This document shows, in pieces, positions 32,801 through 39,704 of a DNA stretch of 64,000 bases. Made by a program: the position numbers and the translations under genes. Under the pieces are notes generated by a model. It searched no databases and was not told where the DNA came from. It saw only the letters and a program-made list of their open reading frames with translations. Origin of the DNA: Serratia grimesii NBRC 13537 (GTDB lineage: Bacteria; Pseudomonadota; Gammaproteobacteria; Enterobacterales; Enterobacteriaceae); assembly GCF_001590905.1 (NCBI RefSeq), contig NZ_BCTT01000012.1, positions 62,001-126,000 of the forward strand. Direction: 5' to 3'. Within the stretch, counting starts at the first letter, position 1, and the number at the start of each line of letters is the position of its first letter.

Positions 32801-35467
32801 ATGGAATCCACCCAAACCGATAAGCCCGGTGGCATCTTTGTGCGTACCAGCGAACATATGGCACCGGAAGATCACCGGCTATTGCTCAGCGTAGCGCGTA
32901 TTTATCTCGACGATCGTCGTGGTGGACTGACAGAACAGCTCAACCAACGCCTGCAACTGCCGCAAGTCCTGCAACAACCTCTGTCGCCGGTCACCGCGTC
33001 ATCGAAACTGGCAACGGTGGACAATCTGCCGCGTAATCTGCACTCACCACAACTGCCTGCCATAGACGCGTTACAGTTTTACAATGGTCTCGGCGGCTTC
33101 TCAGAGAATGGTCGCGAATATGTGATCGCGATGAACGAAAGTAAAATCACCCCCGCCCCTTGGTCGAACGTGATCGCTAATCCGATGTTCGGCACCGTGA
33201 TCTCGGAAAGTGGTCAGGCGTACACCTGGTACGAAAACGCCCATGAATACCGTCTGACACCTTGGGATAACGACCCTATCTGCGACCGCAGCGGGGAAGC
33301 TTTCTATCTGCGTGACGAAGAAAACGGGCACTTCTGGTCCCCCACACCGCTGCCTGCCCGGGGCCGTGGGCACTATCTGACCCGTCACGGTTTCGGCTAC
33401 AGCGTCTTTGACCACCGTGAAAACGGTATAGACAGTCAGTTCACCGTGCTGGTGGCCAAAGATGCACCGGTGAAACTGTTCTTGCTAACCCTGACCAATA
33501 CTTCAGGGCGCACACGCAAGTTGTCGGCAACCGGCTATATGGAATTTATTCTGGGCGATTTGCGGCAAAAATCGGCCATGCACATTGTCACACAGGCAGC
33601 ATCGCCTGAAAGCGGCTGTGGCATCCTGGCCACCAACCACTACGGCAGCAGCGGTTCAGAGCGCACCGCTTTCTTTGGTGTTACCGGTGTGCATTGTTCT
33701 ATCAGTGGCGATCGGCGTGAATTCATCGGTCGCAACGGTTCGCTGGCCAACCCGGTGGTGCTGAAACTGCGGCGACTGTCGGGCAAAGTGGGCGCAGGTA
33801 TGGATCCCTGTGGGGCCGTACAGTCAGCGCTCAGCCTGATCGATGGGGATCAGCGCAGCCTGGTGTTTGCTCTCGGGTTGGGGCAAAACACCGATGAGGC
33901 CGAAGCCCTGTTGCAAAAATACCTGCGGGAAGACAACCTGCAAGATGAACTACAACAGGTTGCGGCGCATTGGGACGGCATTCTCAACAAAGTACAAATC
34001 GAGACGCCACATCCTGCCGTCAACCTACTGGCCAATGGTTGGCTACTGTACCAAACCCTCTCCTGCCGTATTCAGGCACGCAGCGGTTACTATCAATCCG
34101 GCGGTGCCTTTGGTTTTCGCGATCAACTGCAAGATACGCTGGCACTGACGCACGCAGCCCCTGAACGCCTGCGCGAACAGATCCTGCTGTGCGCCTCGCG
34201 CCAATTTATCGAAGGCGACGTCCAACACTGGTGGCATCCTCCGCAGGGCAACGGGGTTCGTACGCGCTGTTCTGATGACTATTTGTGGCTGCCACTGGCC
34301 ATTTGTCATTACCTGGATGCCACTGACGATCAGACCATTCTCGATGAACCCGTTGGCTATCTGGAGGCGCGAAAACTGGCACAGGGTGAAGAATCCTCCT
34401 ACGAGCAACCGGCGTTGAGTGCAACCCAAGAAACGCTGTATCAGCACGGCGTACGAGCGTTAAAACACGGGTTGACCTTTGGTGAGCACGGTCTGCCGCT
34501 GATGGGGGCGGGTGATTGGAACGATGGCATGAATATGGTCGGCCTCGAGGGACGAGGTGAAAGCGTGTGGCTCGGTTTCTTCCTGTTCCATATCCTGCAG
34601 CGTTACGGCAAAGTGGCTGCCGCGCGCAATGACAACGAACTGGCGACACTTTGTCGCCAACAGGCTGATACCTTGCGCGATAACCTGCGAGACCATGCCT
34701 GGGATGGCGAGTGGTATCGTCGGGGCTATTTTGACAGTGGAGAGCCGCTAGGATCTCAACAATCGACAGAGTGCCGCATCGACGCCATCGCCCAGAGCTG
34801 GTCAGTACTGTCAGGTGCTGCGGACAAACCCCGTAGCCTACAGGCGATGCAGTCATTGGATAAACACTTGGTGGACAACCAAGCCGGTCTGATAAAACTG
34901 CTGACACCGCCATTTGATGGTAACGGTCCTAATCCTGGCTATATTCGCGGTTATCTGCCTGGCGTACGGGAAAATGGCGGCCAATATACCCACGGGGCGG
35001 TATGGGCAGTCATGGCCTTCGCCGAGATGGGTAATATCGAACGGGCCTGGGAACTGATGGCCTTGATCAACCCGATCAACCACAGCCTGGACAGCACCGC
35101 CGCCGAGCGCTACAAGGTCGAGCCTTACGTGGCTACCGCTGATATCTACGCGGTGGCCCCCCACGTCGGGCGTGGTGGCTGGAGCTGGTATACCGGTTCT
35201 GCCGGGTGGATGTACCGGCTGATTGTCGAATCGCTACTGGGGTTGAAACGTCGAGGTAATCAGTTATCCATCAACACCCGACTGCCTGCGGACTGGCCAC
35301 AGGTGACACTGAATTACCGGGAAGGTAGCAGTGAGTATCAGTTGGTCATACGGCAGGGTCAGGGAACGACACGGATCACCGTTGATGATGAAGAACAGCC
35401 GGAGGCCGTAATAACGCTGGTAGACGATGGAAAAATCCATCACGTAGATGTCACGTTGGGGCAGTAA
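26825..35467 (+). CDS. ndvB: Cyclic beta-1,2-glucan synthase (NdvB/ChvB family)
   Basis: Giant inner-membrane enzyme that initiates, elongates and cyclises beta-1,2-glucan, an osmoregulated periplasmic glucan needed for host interaction in rhizobia, Agrobacterium and Brucella. Length 2880 fits ChvB/NdvB (about 2800). Order seen: N-terminal cytoplasmic region; membrane helices near 423-470; GT84 glycosyltransferase with LDSDTVLPRE (~639) and an RWIRGDW motif (~786); helices near 832-875 and 956-999; a glycoamylase-like domain about 1360-1525 (GVPWGISESGYFGFD); two beta-sandwich GH94-associated domains (~1600-1840, ~2080-2350); and a GH94 phosphorylase-like catalytic domain (~2380-2830) with GDWNDGMN near 2564. 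Start GTG has AAGGAG upstream. No NdvA-type exporter is nearby. E. coli has no homologue here. The frame is intact throughout. Confidence 0.93.
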   Translation: MKEILINWLKKQRRITKVKPLPTRRSKGEPEPTGGTIKAELFSVDQMERYGQRLARSHKLATRKTPYYLLKRLDDNERILAESCHQLSNGKKASMTPAGEWLLDNYYLIEEQIRVVRHHLPKTFGRGLPQLGPPHNCPRIYDVAAEAIAHGDGRWDAESLTRYIAAYQKEVNLTLGELWALPGMLRLALIENLRRVSVEVAQAQRERNLADTWVTKMLESAENDPANLIIVIADMARSNPPRTSAFVAELVRRLQGHGTMLALPLTWVEQRLAEVSLTSDELIHRFNQQLAVSQLSVSNSISGLRQLSEMDWAEFVETMSQVEQTLREDPAGVYPLMHFNTRDNYRHVIEMLARHCPHNEVQVAQHVLNMARVAAEDPSGDPRRNHIGYYLIDDGRPELEQQLDVHIGRITQLRHTLNQAPLLSWLGSLSLITTACCAELLHQAYSTGISWGLALLFFPMAIVVSQFVLNLLSEVTTRSRTPQPLPRLDFSCGIPAEFRTLVAIPTLIGSKKDVDKLINALEVCYLGNAMKHLHFALLTDFNDAPHQQHTDDVALLEYACQQMKALNGRYPCEGPSHFFLFHRDREWNEKQGVWMGLERKRGKLNALNNWLRNRGNAFSTQVGDGREVLKNVKYVITLDSDTVLPRESAHQLIAAMAHPLNQPQYDMHQQRVVEGYAILQPRMAEEIPSYGQGRYAALCSSTPGNDPYTLMASDIYQDLFGEGSFIGKGIYDVDVFSHSMKGTCPANLVLSHDLLEGCYARSGLLSDVLLYEQYPSNYLVDVARRTRWIRGDWQLLNWLLPRVKTEDGTRTANPLSTLSRWKLFDNLRRSLTAPSLLLLLFCGFVWLPNTRYWLAVFAIILLLPTLLALVQDIVRKPPRRPLLQHILLALNGSLHRLSQVGLRLATLPHESLYSLKAIVITLWRLLVTKRNLQEWTSYDQSKARQQITWENFYRAMWINPLAGLALLIFTVMHNPMALLITLPFATLWILAPFLLYYLSQEPQRSKTAINDEQRRFLRHTSRQTWDFFNTFVNQQENWLPPDNYQEIPEPVVAHRTSPTNIGLSLLANITAYDFGYLTLSEALRRIELTLNTLDRMEHHRGHLYNWYDTRTLEPLNPRYISSVDSGNLAGHLLTLSAGLPALAHQPFIAPQRVLDGLGDSLQLLEQHWGDAAPKNLSKLRNHWEQAHHSHPAALLAELNAMRNYSNGLQEPALNHGEETRRWAGALHQQLNELCAEWGQWFGWLSDNVSELEKVPSLHWLANPPESLTLSAEQRSQLDALSIQAQEKLTQLYSLQQRLEKMAQMDFHFLYDESTHLLTVGFNCDQNRMDSSKYDLLASEIRLTNYVAIATNQVPQRSWFALGRLFTMIENEPALMSWSGSMFEYLMPQLVMPAYPDSLLVQMCHAAVDRQIAWGKERGVPWGISESGYFGFDADQNYQYHAFGVPGLGLRRGLGDDMVVAPYATVMALIVDPDAACNNLVTLEKNGAKGRYGFYEALDYTTARLSRGQLYVIIRSYMAHHQGMSFLALSHLLLDAPMVTRFADHPAFQSARLLLQERVPDAVELYSTRRHFETHEGTITPASFVAREFNRVDSPIPEVQLLSNANYHLMLTQAGGSYSRWQNLALTRWREDATCDNWGAFCYLRDPQTGEVWSNTWQPIGGAAKGYSAVFNDAGAEFQRQQGTLSVKTQVVVSPEDDIELRRVTLLNRGKQPRTIEITSYAEVVLAPASNDLAHPAFSNLFVQTELLPDQDAILCHRRPREPKEKCPWLLHMMTVQGRTSQTSFETDRAKFIGRGRTPTNPQALYQNAPLSNSAGPVIDPIIAIRQRVVLEPNVPLTLDIFYGVSEDRASGLAMLEKYRDRHLADRVFELAWSHSQVVLRQLNANEEDANLFNRLAGAVVFPAQEMRAASSEIINNRRGQSGLWGHSISGDLPIVLLTVTDSENIELVRQLIQAHNYWRLKGLQVDLVILNEDVGGYRQDLQNQIMGLIAAGMESTQTDKPGGIFVRTSEHMAPEDHRLLLSVARIYLDDRRGGLTEQLNQRLQLPQVLQQPLSPVTASSKLATVDNLPRNLHSPQLPAIDALQFYNGLGGFSENGREYVIAMNESKITPAPWSNVIANPMFGTVISESGQAYTWYENAHEYRLTPWDNDPICDRSGEAFYLRDEENGHFWSPTPLPARGRGHYLTRHGFGYSVFDHRENGIDSQFTVLVAKDAPVKLFLLTLTNTSGRTRKLSATGYMEFILGDLRQKSAMHIVTQAASPESGCGILATNHYGSSGSERTAFFGVTGVHCSISGDRREFIGRNGSLANPVVLKLRRLSGKVGAGMDPCGAVQSALSLIDGDQRSLVFALGLGQNTDEAEALLQKYLREDNLQDELQQVAAHWDGILNKVQIETPHPAVNLLANGWLLYQTLSCRIQARSGYYQSGGAFGFRDQLQDTLALTHAAPERLREQILLCASRQFIEGDVQHWWHPPQGNGVRTRCSDDYLWLPLAICHYLDATDDQTILDEPVGYLEARKLAQGEESSYEQPALSATQETLYQHGVRALKHGLTFGEHGLPLMGAGDWNDGMNMVGLEGRGESVWLGFFLFHILQRYGKVAAARNDNELATLCRQQADTLRDNLRDHAWDGEWYRRGYFDSGEPLGSQQSTECRIDAIAQSWSVLSGAADKPRSLQAMQSLDKHLVDNQAGLIKLLTPPFDGNGPNPGYIRGYLPGVRENGGQYTHGAVWAVMAFAEMGNIERAWELMALINPINHSLDSTAAERYKVEPYVATADIYAVAPHVGRGGWSWYTGSAGWMYRLIVESLLGLKRRGNQLSINTRLPADWPQVTLNYREGSSEYQLVIRQGQGTTRITVDDEEQPEAVITLVDDGKIHHVDVTLGQ

Positions 35468-35473
35468 ACCTAA

Positions 35474-35496
35474 GGGCGCGGTGAATGACCGCGCCC
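35474..35496. terminator. Terminator-like hairpin between ndvB and elaB
   Basis: Perfect 9-bp stem GGGCGCGGT / ACCGCGCCC with a 5-base GAATG loop, placed between the convergent genes. The T-run is absent on the plus strand (AATATCG follows) and short on the minus strand (preceded by CCTAA), so strength is uncertain. Confidence 0.6.
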
Positions 35497-35511
35497 AATA
35501 TCGCTATGTCG

Positions 35512-35823
35512 TTATTTGCGTGCCAGTAATAACCCCAGCACCAGTCCAACCGTCGCACCAATACCGACACTGTGCCATGGGTTTTCACGCACATAGCCAT
35601 CAGTCCGGCAGACGGCGTCCTTGGCGCGCGCATAGTAGGACTCGGTAGAGTCAGTCAATCGAGACTTAACCTCGCTCAACGCCTCTTCGGCATGGGCCTT
35701 AATGTCGATATAGGCCTGATCGGCGCGATCGCCGGAGTACTTCAACACTTCTTCCAGCGTGTCGCTCAGCATTCTCAGATCGTCGTCGAGCGTGGTTTGA
35801 TCCGCATCCGTATTTCTCGCCAT
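35512..35823 (-). CDS. elaB: ElaB/YqjD/DUF883 family membrane-anchored protein
   Basis: Small C-tail-anchored inner-membrane protein, 103 residues. E. coli ElaB and its paralogues bind ribosomes in stationary phase and ElaB protects against oxidative and heat stress. The N-terminal 70 residues are charged and helical (DDDLRMLSDTLEEVLKYSGD); the C-terminal 20 form one glycine-rich helix (VGIGATVGLVLGLLLARK) ending in basic residues. GGAG precedes the ATG. Upstream, at 35862-35868 on the minus strand, CTATAGT followed by TAA fits an RpoS -10, matching known RpoS control of elaB. In E. coli the neighbour is menF; here ndvB intervenes, and elaA is absent. Confidence 0.94.
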   Translation of the reverse strand: MARNTDADQTTLDDDLRMLSDTLEEVLKYSGDRADQAYIDIKAHAEEALSEVKSRLTDSTESYYARAKDAVCRTDGYVRENPWHSVGIGATVGLVLGLLLARK

Positions 35824-35861
35824 GTTAAGTTCTCCGTGTTTAAAAAATGAAACGGCCCTTA

Positions 35862-35868
35862 ACTATAG
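35862..35868 (-). promoter_or_regulatory. Probable sigma-S type -10 of elaB
   Basis: Reads TCTATAGTTAA in context on the minus strand, close to the RpoS consensus KCTAYRCTTAA, 39 bases before the elaB ATG. Confidence 0.55.
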
Positions 35869-35909
35869 ACAAGGATCACCGCTCCCCGCCATCAGACTCT
35901 TGGCTAAAA

Positions 35910-36944
35910 TTAGAACACCAACTGTACCTTGGCGGCTTGGCTTTTATCGCCGGCGAATGCCAGAGCTTGCTCGAGTTGCTGATTGTTAAACTCAGCGGAG
36001 AGCAGCGGTAACGGATTGATCGTCCCATCGGACAGCCAGGCAACCGCTCTATCAAACTCCTCAACAAAACGGAATGACCCCAGCAAATTCAACTCCTTGG
36101 CGATCAGCAGCATCAGCGGGAAATCAGGAAAACTACCGCCCATGCCCACTTGCACGACCGTCCCCTTGGCACGGGTGACTTCCAGGCAGCGCAACAGGGA
36201 TGACGGATGACCGGAAACTTCAAAAGCGATATCAAAATACCCCTTTTCCTGTTGGTAACGGCTAAAATCGTCATGGCTGGCATGCAGGCAGGTGGTCGCC
36301 CCCATTTCGTGGGCGATATCCAGACAGCGCGGGCTAAGATCAGCACAAACAATTTCACTGGCACCCAGAGCCTTTAGTGCAGCCACCAGTAAGCACCCGA
36401 TAGGACCTACACCGGAAACAAACACCCTTTTGCCGTTTACCTCTCCCGGCTGTTTTGCGGCATGAATCGCGACGGCCAAAGGTTCGGCAAACACCATCAC
36501 CTTCTCATCACGATCGGCATCAAAGGCGATGCACTGCGCACTATCGACCACTTTGTACTGGGTAAAAGCGCCATCAACATGGGGAAAATACATGGCGCTG
36601 CCGAAGAAGCGCATATGGAGGCATTGGTTTTGCTGGTTCGCGAGGCAATATTTGCACTGTCCGCAGGGTTTACTGGGGTTCAACGCCACTTTTTGGCCTA
36701 CAGCCAACCGCGCGGTGTCACTGGCCACAACCTCACCAATCACCTCATGGCCCAGCACCATCGGCTGACGCACCTGGAAACTGCCGACTTTGCCTTCCTG
36801 GTAGTAATGCAAGTCGGAACCGCAGATCCCGCCACGCGTGATTTTCACCAACGTGCCCGTCCCTTGGTATTCCACCTCCTGCTGGACCACTGCGACGTCA
36901 TATTTGCCTTTAACCACGCAGGATTGAGTTTGAATTTTCATCAT
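35910..36944 (-). CDS. idnD: L-idonate 5-dehydrogenase (zinc alcohol dehydrogenase family)
   Basis: Zinc-dependent medium-chain dehydrogenase oxidising L-idonate to 5-keto-D-gluconate with NAD(P). The 344-residue protein closely follows E. coli IdnD. The catalytic zinc site is seen as C41 (GGICGSDLHYY) with H66-E67 (GHEVIGEV); the structural zinc site as C94, C97, C100 and C108 (PCGQCKYC...QC). The Rossmann dinucleotide motif is SGVGPIGCLL. Its ATG is 21 bases after idnO, so idnO-idnD form one transcript, the opposite of the E. coli idnDO order. GGAA precedes the start. The permease (idnT) and kinase (idnK) genes are not in the window. Confidence 0.93.
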   Translation of the reverse strand: MMKIQTQSCVVKGKYDVAVVQQEVEYQGTGTLVKITRGGICGSDLHYYQEGKVGSFQVRQPMVLGHEVIGEVVASDTARLAVGQKVALNPSKPCGQCKYCLANQQNQCLHMRFFGSAMYFPHVDGAFTQYKVVDSAQCIAFDADRDEKVMVFAEPLAVAIHAAKQPGEVNGKRVFVSGVGPIGCLLVAALKALGASEIVCADLSPRCLDIAHEMGATTCLHASHDDFSRYQQEKGYFDIAFEVSGHPSSLLRCLEVTRAKGTVVQVGMGGSFPDFPLMLLIAKELNLLGSFRFVEEFDRAVAWLSDGTINPLPLLSAEFNNQQLEQALAFAGDKSQAAKVQLVF

Positions 36945-36965
36945 GATTTTCCATTAAGCAGGCGG

Positions 36966-37730
36966 CTATACCGCAGCGGACATTCCGCCATCAACAAACA
37001 ACAGATGACCATTAACAAAATCCGATGCCTTTGATGACAAGAACACCGCAGCACCAATCAGCTCCTGTGGATCACCCCAGCGGGCAGCCGGAGTGCGTTT
37101 GGTCAGCCACGCGGTAAACTCCGCATTGTCCGCCAGGGCCTGGGTCATTTCCGTTTTGAAGTAGCCCGGAGCGATACCATTAACCTGAATGTTATAGCGC
37201 GCCAGCTCTACGCACATGCCGCGCGTCAACATTTTTACCGCCCCCTTTGAGGCGGCATACGGCGTGATGGTGTCACGGCCCAGTTCGCTCTGCATTGAGC
37301 CGATATTGATAATTTTTCCGCTTTGGCGCTGTACCATGTGGCGCGCCACGGCTTGTGAGACCATAAAGACCGCCTTTTGATTGACGGCAATAATGTCGTC
37401 CCAGTCTTTTTCCGGGAACTCGGTAAACGGATGACGGCGCTGGATACCGGCATTGTTGATCAGCACATCAATGCCGCCACTTTCCGCCTCAATCCGTTCA
37501 ATAGAGGCATGAATAGCCTGAGAGTCGGTCACGTCAAAGGCCGCTGCATCGGCACGGAAACCTTCACGTCGCAACGCTTCAACGGCACGCTGCGCATTTT
37601 CCTGAGTGGTCGCATTGACCAAAATATGGGCACCATACTGTGCCAGCCCGCGAGCCAGCAGAAAGCCAATGCCTCGAGAAGCGCCGGTAATCAGTATTTT
37701 TTTATTATCCAGTGAAAACAAGTTGTTCAT
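36966..37730 (-). CDS. idnO: 5-Keto-D-gluconate 5-reductase (gluconate 5-dehydrogenase)
   Basis: Short-chain dehydrogenase reducing 5-ketogluconate to D-gluconate, linking L-idonate use to the Entner-Doudoroff or pentose phosphate route. The 254-residue protein has TGASRGIG at residue 16 for NAD(P) binding, the NNAG motif (LINNAGIQRRHPF), and the catalytic YAASK. The ATG at 37730 gives MNNLFSLDNK, matching E. coli IdnO, with GGGG upstream; the seven-codon-longer frame is rejected. First gene of idnO-idnD, divergent from idnR. Confidence 0.94.
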   Translation of the reverse strand: MNNLFSLDNKKILITGASRGIGFLLARGLAQYGAHILVNATTQENAQRAVEALRREGFRADAAAFDVTDSQAIHASIERIEAESGGIDVLINNAGIQRRHPFTEFPEKDWDDIIAVNQKAVFMVSQAVARHMVQRQSGKIINIGSMQSELGRDTITPYAASKGAVKMLTRGMCVELARYNIQVNGIAPGYFKTEMTQALADNAEFTAWLTKRTPAARWGDPQELIGAAVFLSSKASDFVNGHLLFVDGGMSAAV

Positions 37731-37794
37731 AACGTACCCCGGCCATGTCATTCAGAGAGAACAGGCGCCTATCACAACGGATTGCCGCTAGCAA

Positions 37795-37816
37795 AAACGT
37801 GATGGATATCACTTAA
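37795..37816. promoter_or_regulatory. CRP site in the idn control region
   Basis: Core GTGATGGATATCAC is a perfect dyad except at the centre and lies in an AAAC...TTAA context; it agrees with TGTGA-N6-TCACA except for the outermost T/A of each arm. It sits 65 bases upstream of idnO. Confidence 0.65.
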
Positions 37817-37833
37817 AATGGTGTTACTAAAAC

Positions 37834-37849
37834 CTGTTACCTTTAACGT
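37834..37849. promoter_or_regulatory. Probable IdnR/GntR-type operator
   Basis: CTGTTACCTTTAACGT resembles the GntR/IdnR operator ATGTTACC-GTAACAT (left half exact in TGTTACC, right half TAAC). Position next to the CRP site and between idnO and idnR supports it. Confidence 0.5.
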
Positions 37850-37997
37850 GAAGCCACGCATTGCGCTGCGAAAACACATTAATATAATTCATTGAAAAAT
37901 ATAGTTTTTATACTTTTCGGCGTTGATTGTTATCACCAGATCGATTTGTTAACATGACATCATACGGGCTATTTCCGCCCCCAGCTAAGGCCTCAGA

Positions 37998-38981
37998 ATG
38001 AAGAACCAACGCGTCACGCTGCAGGATATTGCACTGCTCGCCGGTGTGACAAAAATGACCGTCAGCCGCTATCTGCGCACACCAGAAAAAGTGGCAGCAG
38101 AGACCGCCGCGAAAATTGCCCAAGTGATGAAAGAGGTTAATTTCACCGACAGCGATGAAGCCCGCTCAACTCAAAAACCGCGAATTGGCGTCCTGATCCC
38201 TTCGTTCAACAATCAAATTTTTGCCGACCTGTTAGCCGGTATCGAATCCATCACGCTGGAGCACGGCTATCAGACCCTGGTGGTGAACTATGACTACAGT
38301 CGCCAACGTGAGGAAGAACATATTGTCCAACTGCTGGCCTACCCAATCACAGGGCTGATTCTCACTGATTCAGAGCACACACTGCGGGCAGAGAAATACT
38401 TGGCGGCAGCAAAAATCCCGGTAGCGCAGGTGATGGATCTGGATGCACCGGAGGGACGAATTGCCGTGGGGTTTGATAACTATCAGGCAGGTTATGACAT
38501 GACCGAAGCGCTGCTTGCCAGCGGCAAACGTCAGGTAGTTTATTTTGGCGCCATGTCTGATGCACGCGATAACAAACGTTTTCAAGGCTATTGCCGGGCG
38601 ATGGAGAACCAAGGGTTAACGCCGCGTCAAATCACACCGCATCGGGTGTCGTCGGTCAGTGTGGGTTCCGATATGCTGGCAATGGCCCGTCAACTTTACC
38701 CTGATTTGGACGGCATCTTGTGCACCAATGACGATCTGGCGGTTGGCGTGTTGCAGGCGTGTCTGCGGCTCGGGTTAAAGGTTCCACATGACATCGCCCT
38801 GTCAGGTTTTCACGGTTTAGATATCGGCAAAGCCACTACGCCGGGCATTGCCAGCGTGATTACACCAAGGTTTGATATGGGTAAGGTCGCTACTGAGATC
38901 TTGCTCAAGCGCATAAAAGGGCTGCCCTGTATTGAGCGCGTAGACCTTCACTACCGCATTTCACTCGGCGGTACCATTTGA
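37998..38981 (+). CDS. idnR: LacI-family transcriptional regulator IdnR
   Basis: LacI/GalR-type regulator of 327 residues, similar along its length to E. coli IdnR, which activates the L-idonate genes and represses gluconate genes in response to 5-ketogluconate or idonate. The N-terminal helix-turn-helix VTLQDIALLAGVTKMTVSRYLR is complete; the periplasmic-binding-like effector domain begins at PRIGVLIPSFNNQIFADLLAGI and includes CTNDDLAVGVLQ and SGFHGLDIG. Divergent from idnO, with operator-like sequence between. Its stop is one base from the stop of the convergent ycdZ. E. coli GntR is an alternative assignment, but gene context favours IdnR. Confidence 0.87.
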   Translation: MKNQRVTLQDIALLAGVTKMTVSRYLRTPEKVAAETAAKIAQVMKEVNFTDSDEARSTQKPRIGVLIPSFNNQIFADLLAGIESITLEHGYQTLVVNYDYSRQREEEHIVQLLAYPITGLILTDSEHTLRAEKYLAAAKIPVAQVMDLDAPEGRIAVGFDNYQAGYDMTEALLASGKRQVVYFGAMSDARDNKRFQGYCRAMENQGLTPRQITPHRVSSVSVGSDMLAMARQLYPDLDGILCTNDDLAVGVLQACLRLGLKVPHDIALSGFHGLDIGKATTPGIASVITPRFDMGKVATEILLKRIKGLPCIERVDLHYRISLGGTI

Positions 38982-38982
38982 A

Positions 38983-39477
38983 TTAGCGGTTAACATTCTC
39001 GGTAACAATAGCGGCCGTTTTGGTTTTCTCATTGCGCGCTGCTAACCACAGGCCGCTGTTTTTCATCGCGTAACCGAACACCAGCCCGACCAGTAAAGAC
39101 AACGTCACCAACGGCCAATCACCGCCGCCGGCAAAGGTCGCACAAGCGCCAATAAAAGTGCCAGGTACAAACCCCAGCCACTGTTGCTTTGCCTGGATAC
39201 ACATCAAAAAAGCCACCACACCGGTCAGCAGATAACCGAGCATACTCCAGCCTGGAGCCAGTTCACTGCCGTGAATGATCGTCATAGCCCAAAATACCCC
39301 ACTGCAACTGGTCAGTGTGCTGATCAACAGCCCTTTCAATCCCCCTTGTGGGCACGCGAAATAGGCCGTACAGCCGAGAAAACCGGCCCAGCTGATCAAC
39401 CCTAAGCTGACCGCAACCCATCCCCAAACACCAGAGAGGATCCCAGTAGTCAAAGCAATGGCAAAAATAACGTTCAT
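38983..39477 (-). CDS. ycdZ: DUF1097 family membrane protein (YcdZ-like)
   Basis: Inner-membrane protein of 164 residues with four to five hydrophobic helices, very similar to E. coli YcdZ (shared SGVWGWVAVSLGLISWAGF, GCTAYFACPQGGLKG, VPGTFIGACATFAGGGDW and FGYAMKNSGLWLAAR). Function unknown. The ATG at 39477 gives the YcdZ N-terminus; the longer frame adds a charged stretch with no counterpart. The ribosome-binding site is weak. In E. coli ycdZ sits far away near csgG, so its position next to idnR is specific to this lineage. Confidence 0.85.
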   Translation of the reverse strand: MNVIFAIALTTGILSGVWGWVAVSLGLISWAGFLGCTAYFACPQGGLKGLLISTLTSCSGVFWAMTIIHGSELAPGWSMLGYLLTGVVAFLMCIQAKQQWLGFVPGTFIGACATFAGGGDWPLVTLSLLVGLVFGYAMKNSGLWLAARNEKTKTAAIVTENVNR

Positions 39478-39598
39478 AAACCGACCCGCTGAAAAGAAAG
39501 CGCGCAGTTTACGCGAAAACCGGCAAAAATATATGACGGTAATCACATAAAATATGTAATGAGAAAAATGGTAATTACAGAATTGAGGAATTTGTCAC

Positions 39599-39628
39599 AA
39601 AAAAAAACCAGCGTGACAAGCACGCTGG
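39599..39628 (-). terminator. Terminator downstream of the MFS gene
   Basis: On the minus strand CCAGCGTG / CACGCTGG with a 5-base loop is followed by nine Ts (A-run at 39599-39607 on the plus strand): a textbook Rho-independent terminator about 80 bases after the MFS stop. Confidence 0.9.
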
Positions 39629-39704
39629 AAATGACACACAACAACACCAGGGAAATCGTTTACCAAGATTCACTCACGCCCAGATGAGAACAGGCGCTGA
39701 AATC

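Larger units (their letters stand above)
37731..37997. promoter_or_regulatory. idnOD / idnR divergent control region
   Basis: Holds a near-consensus CRP site and an IdnR/GntR-like dyad (both listed separately) between the divergent idnO and idnR genes. A second TGTTAC half lies at about 37822-37827. The arrangement fits catabolite-activated, ligand-controlled expression. Confidence 0.65.
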
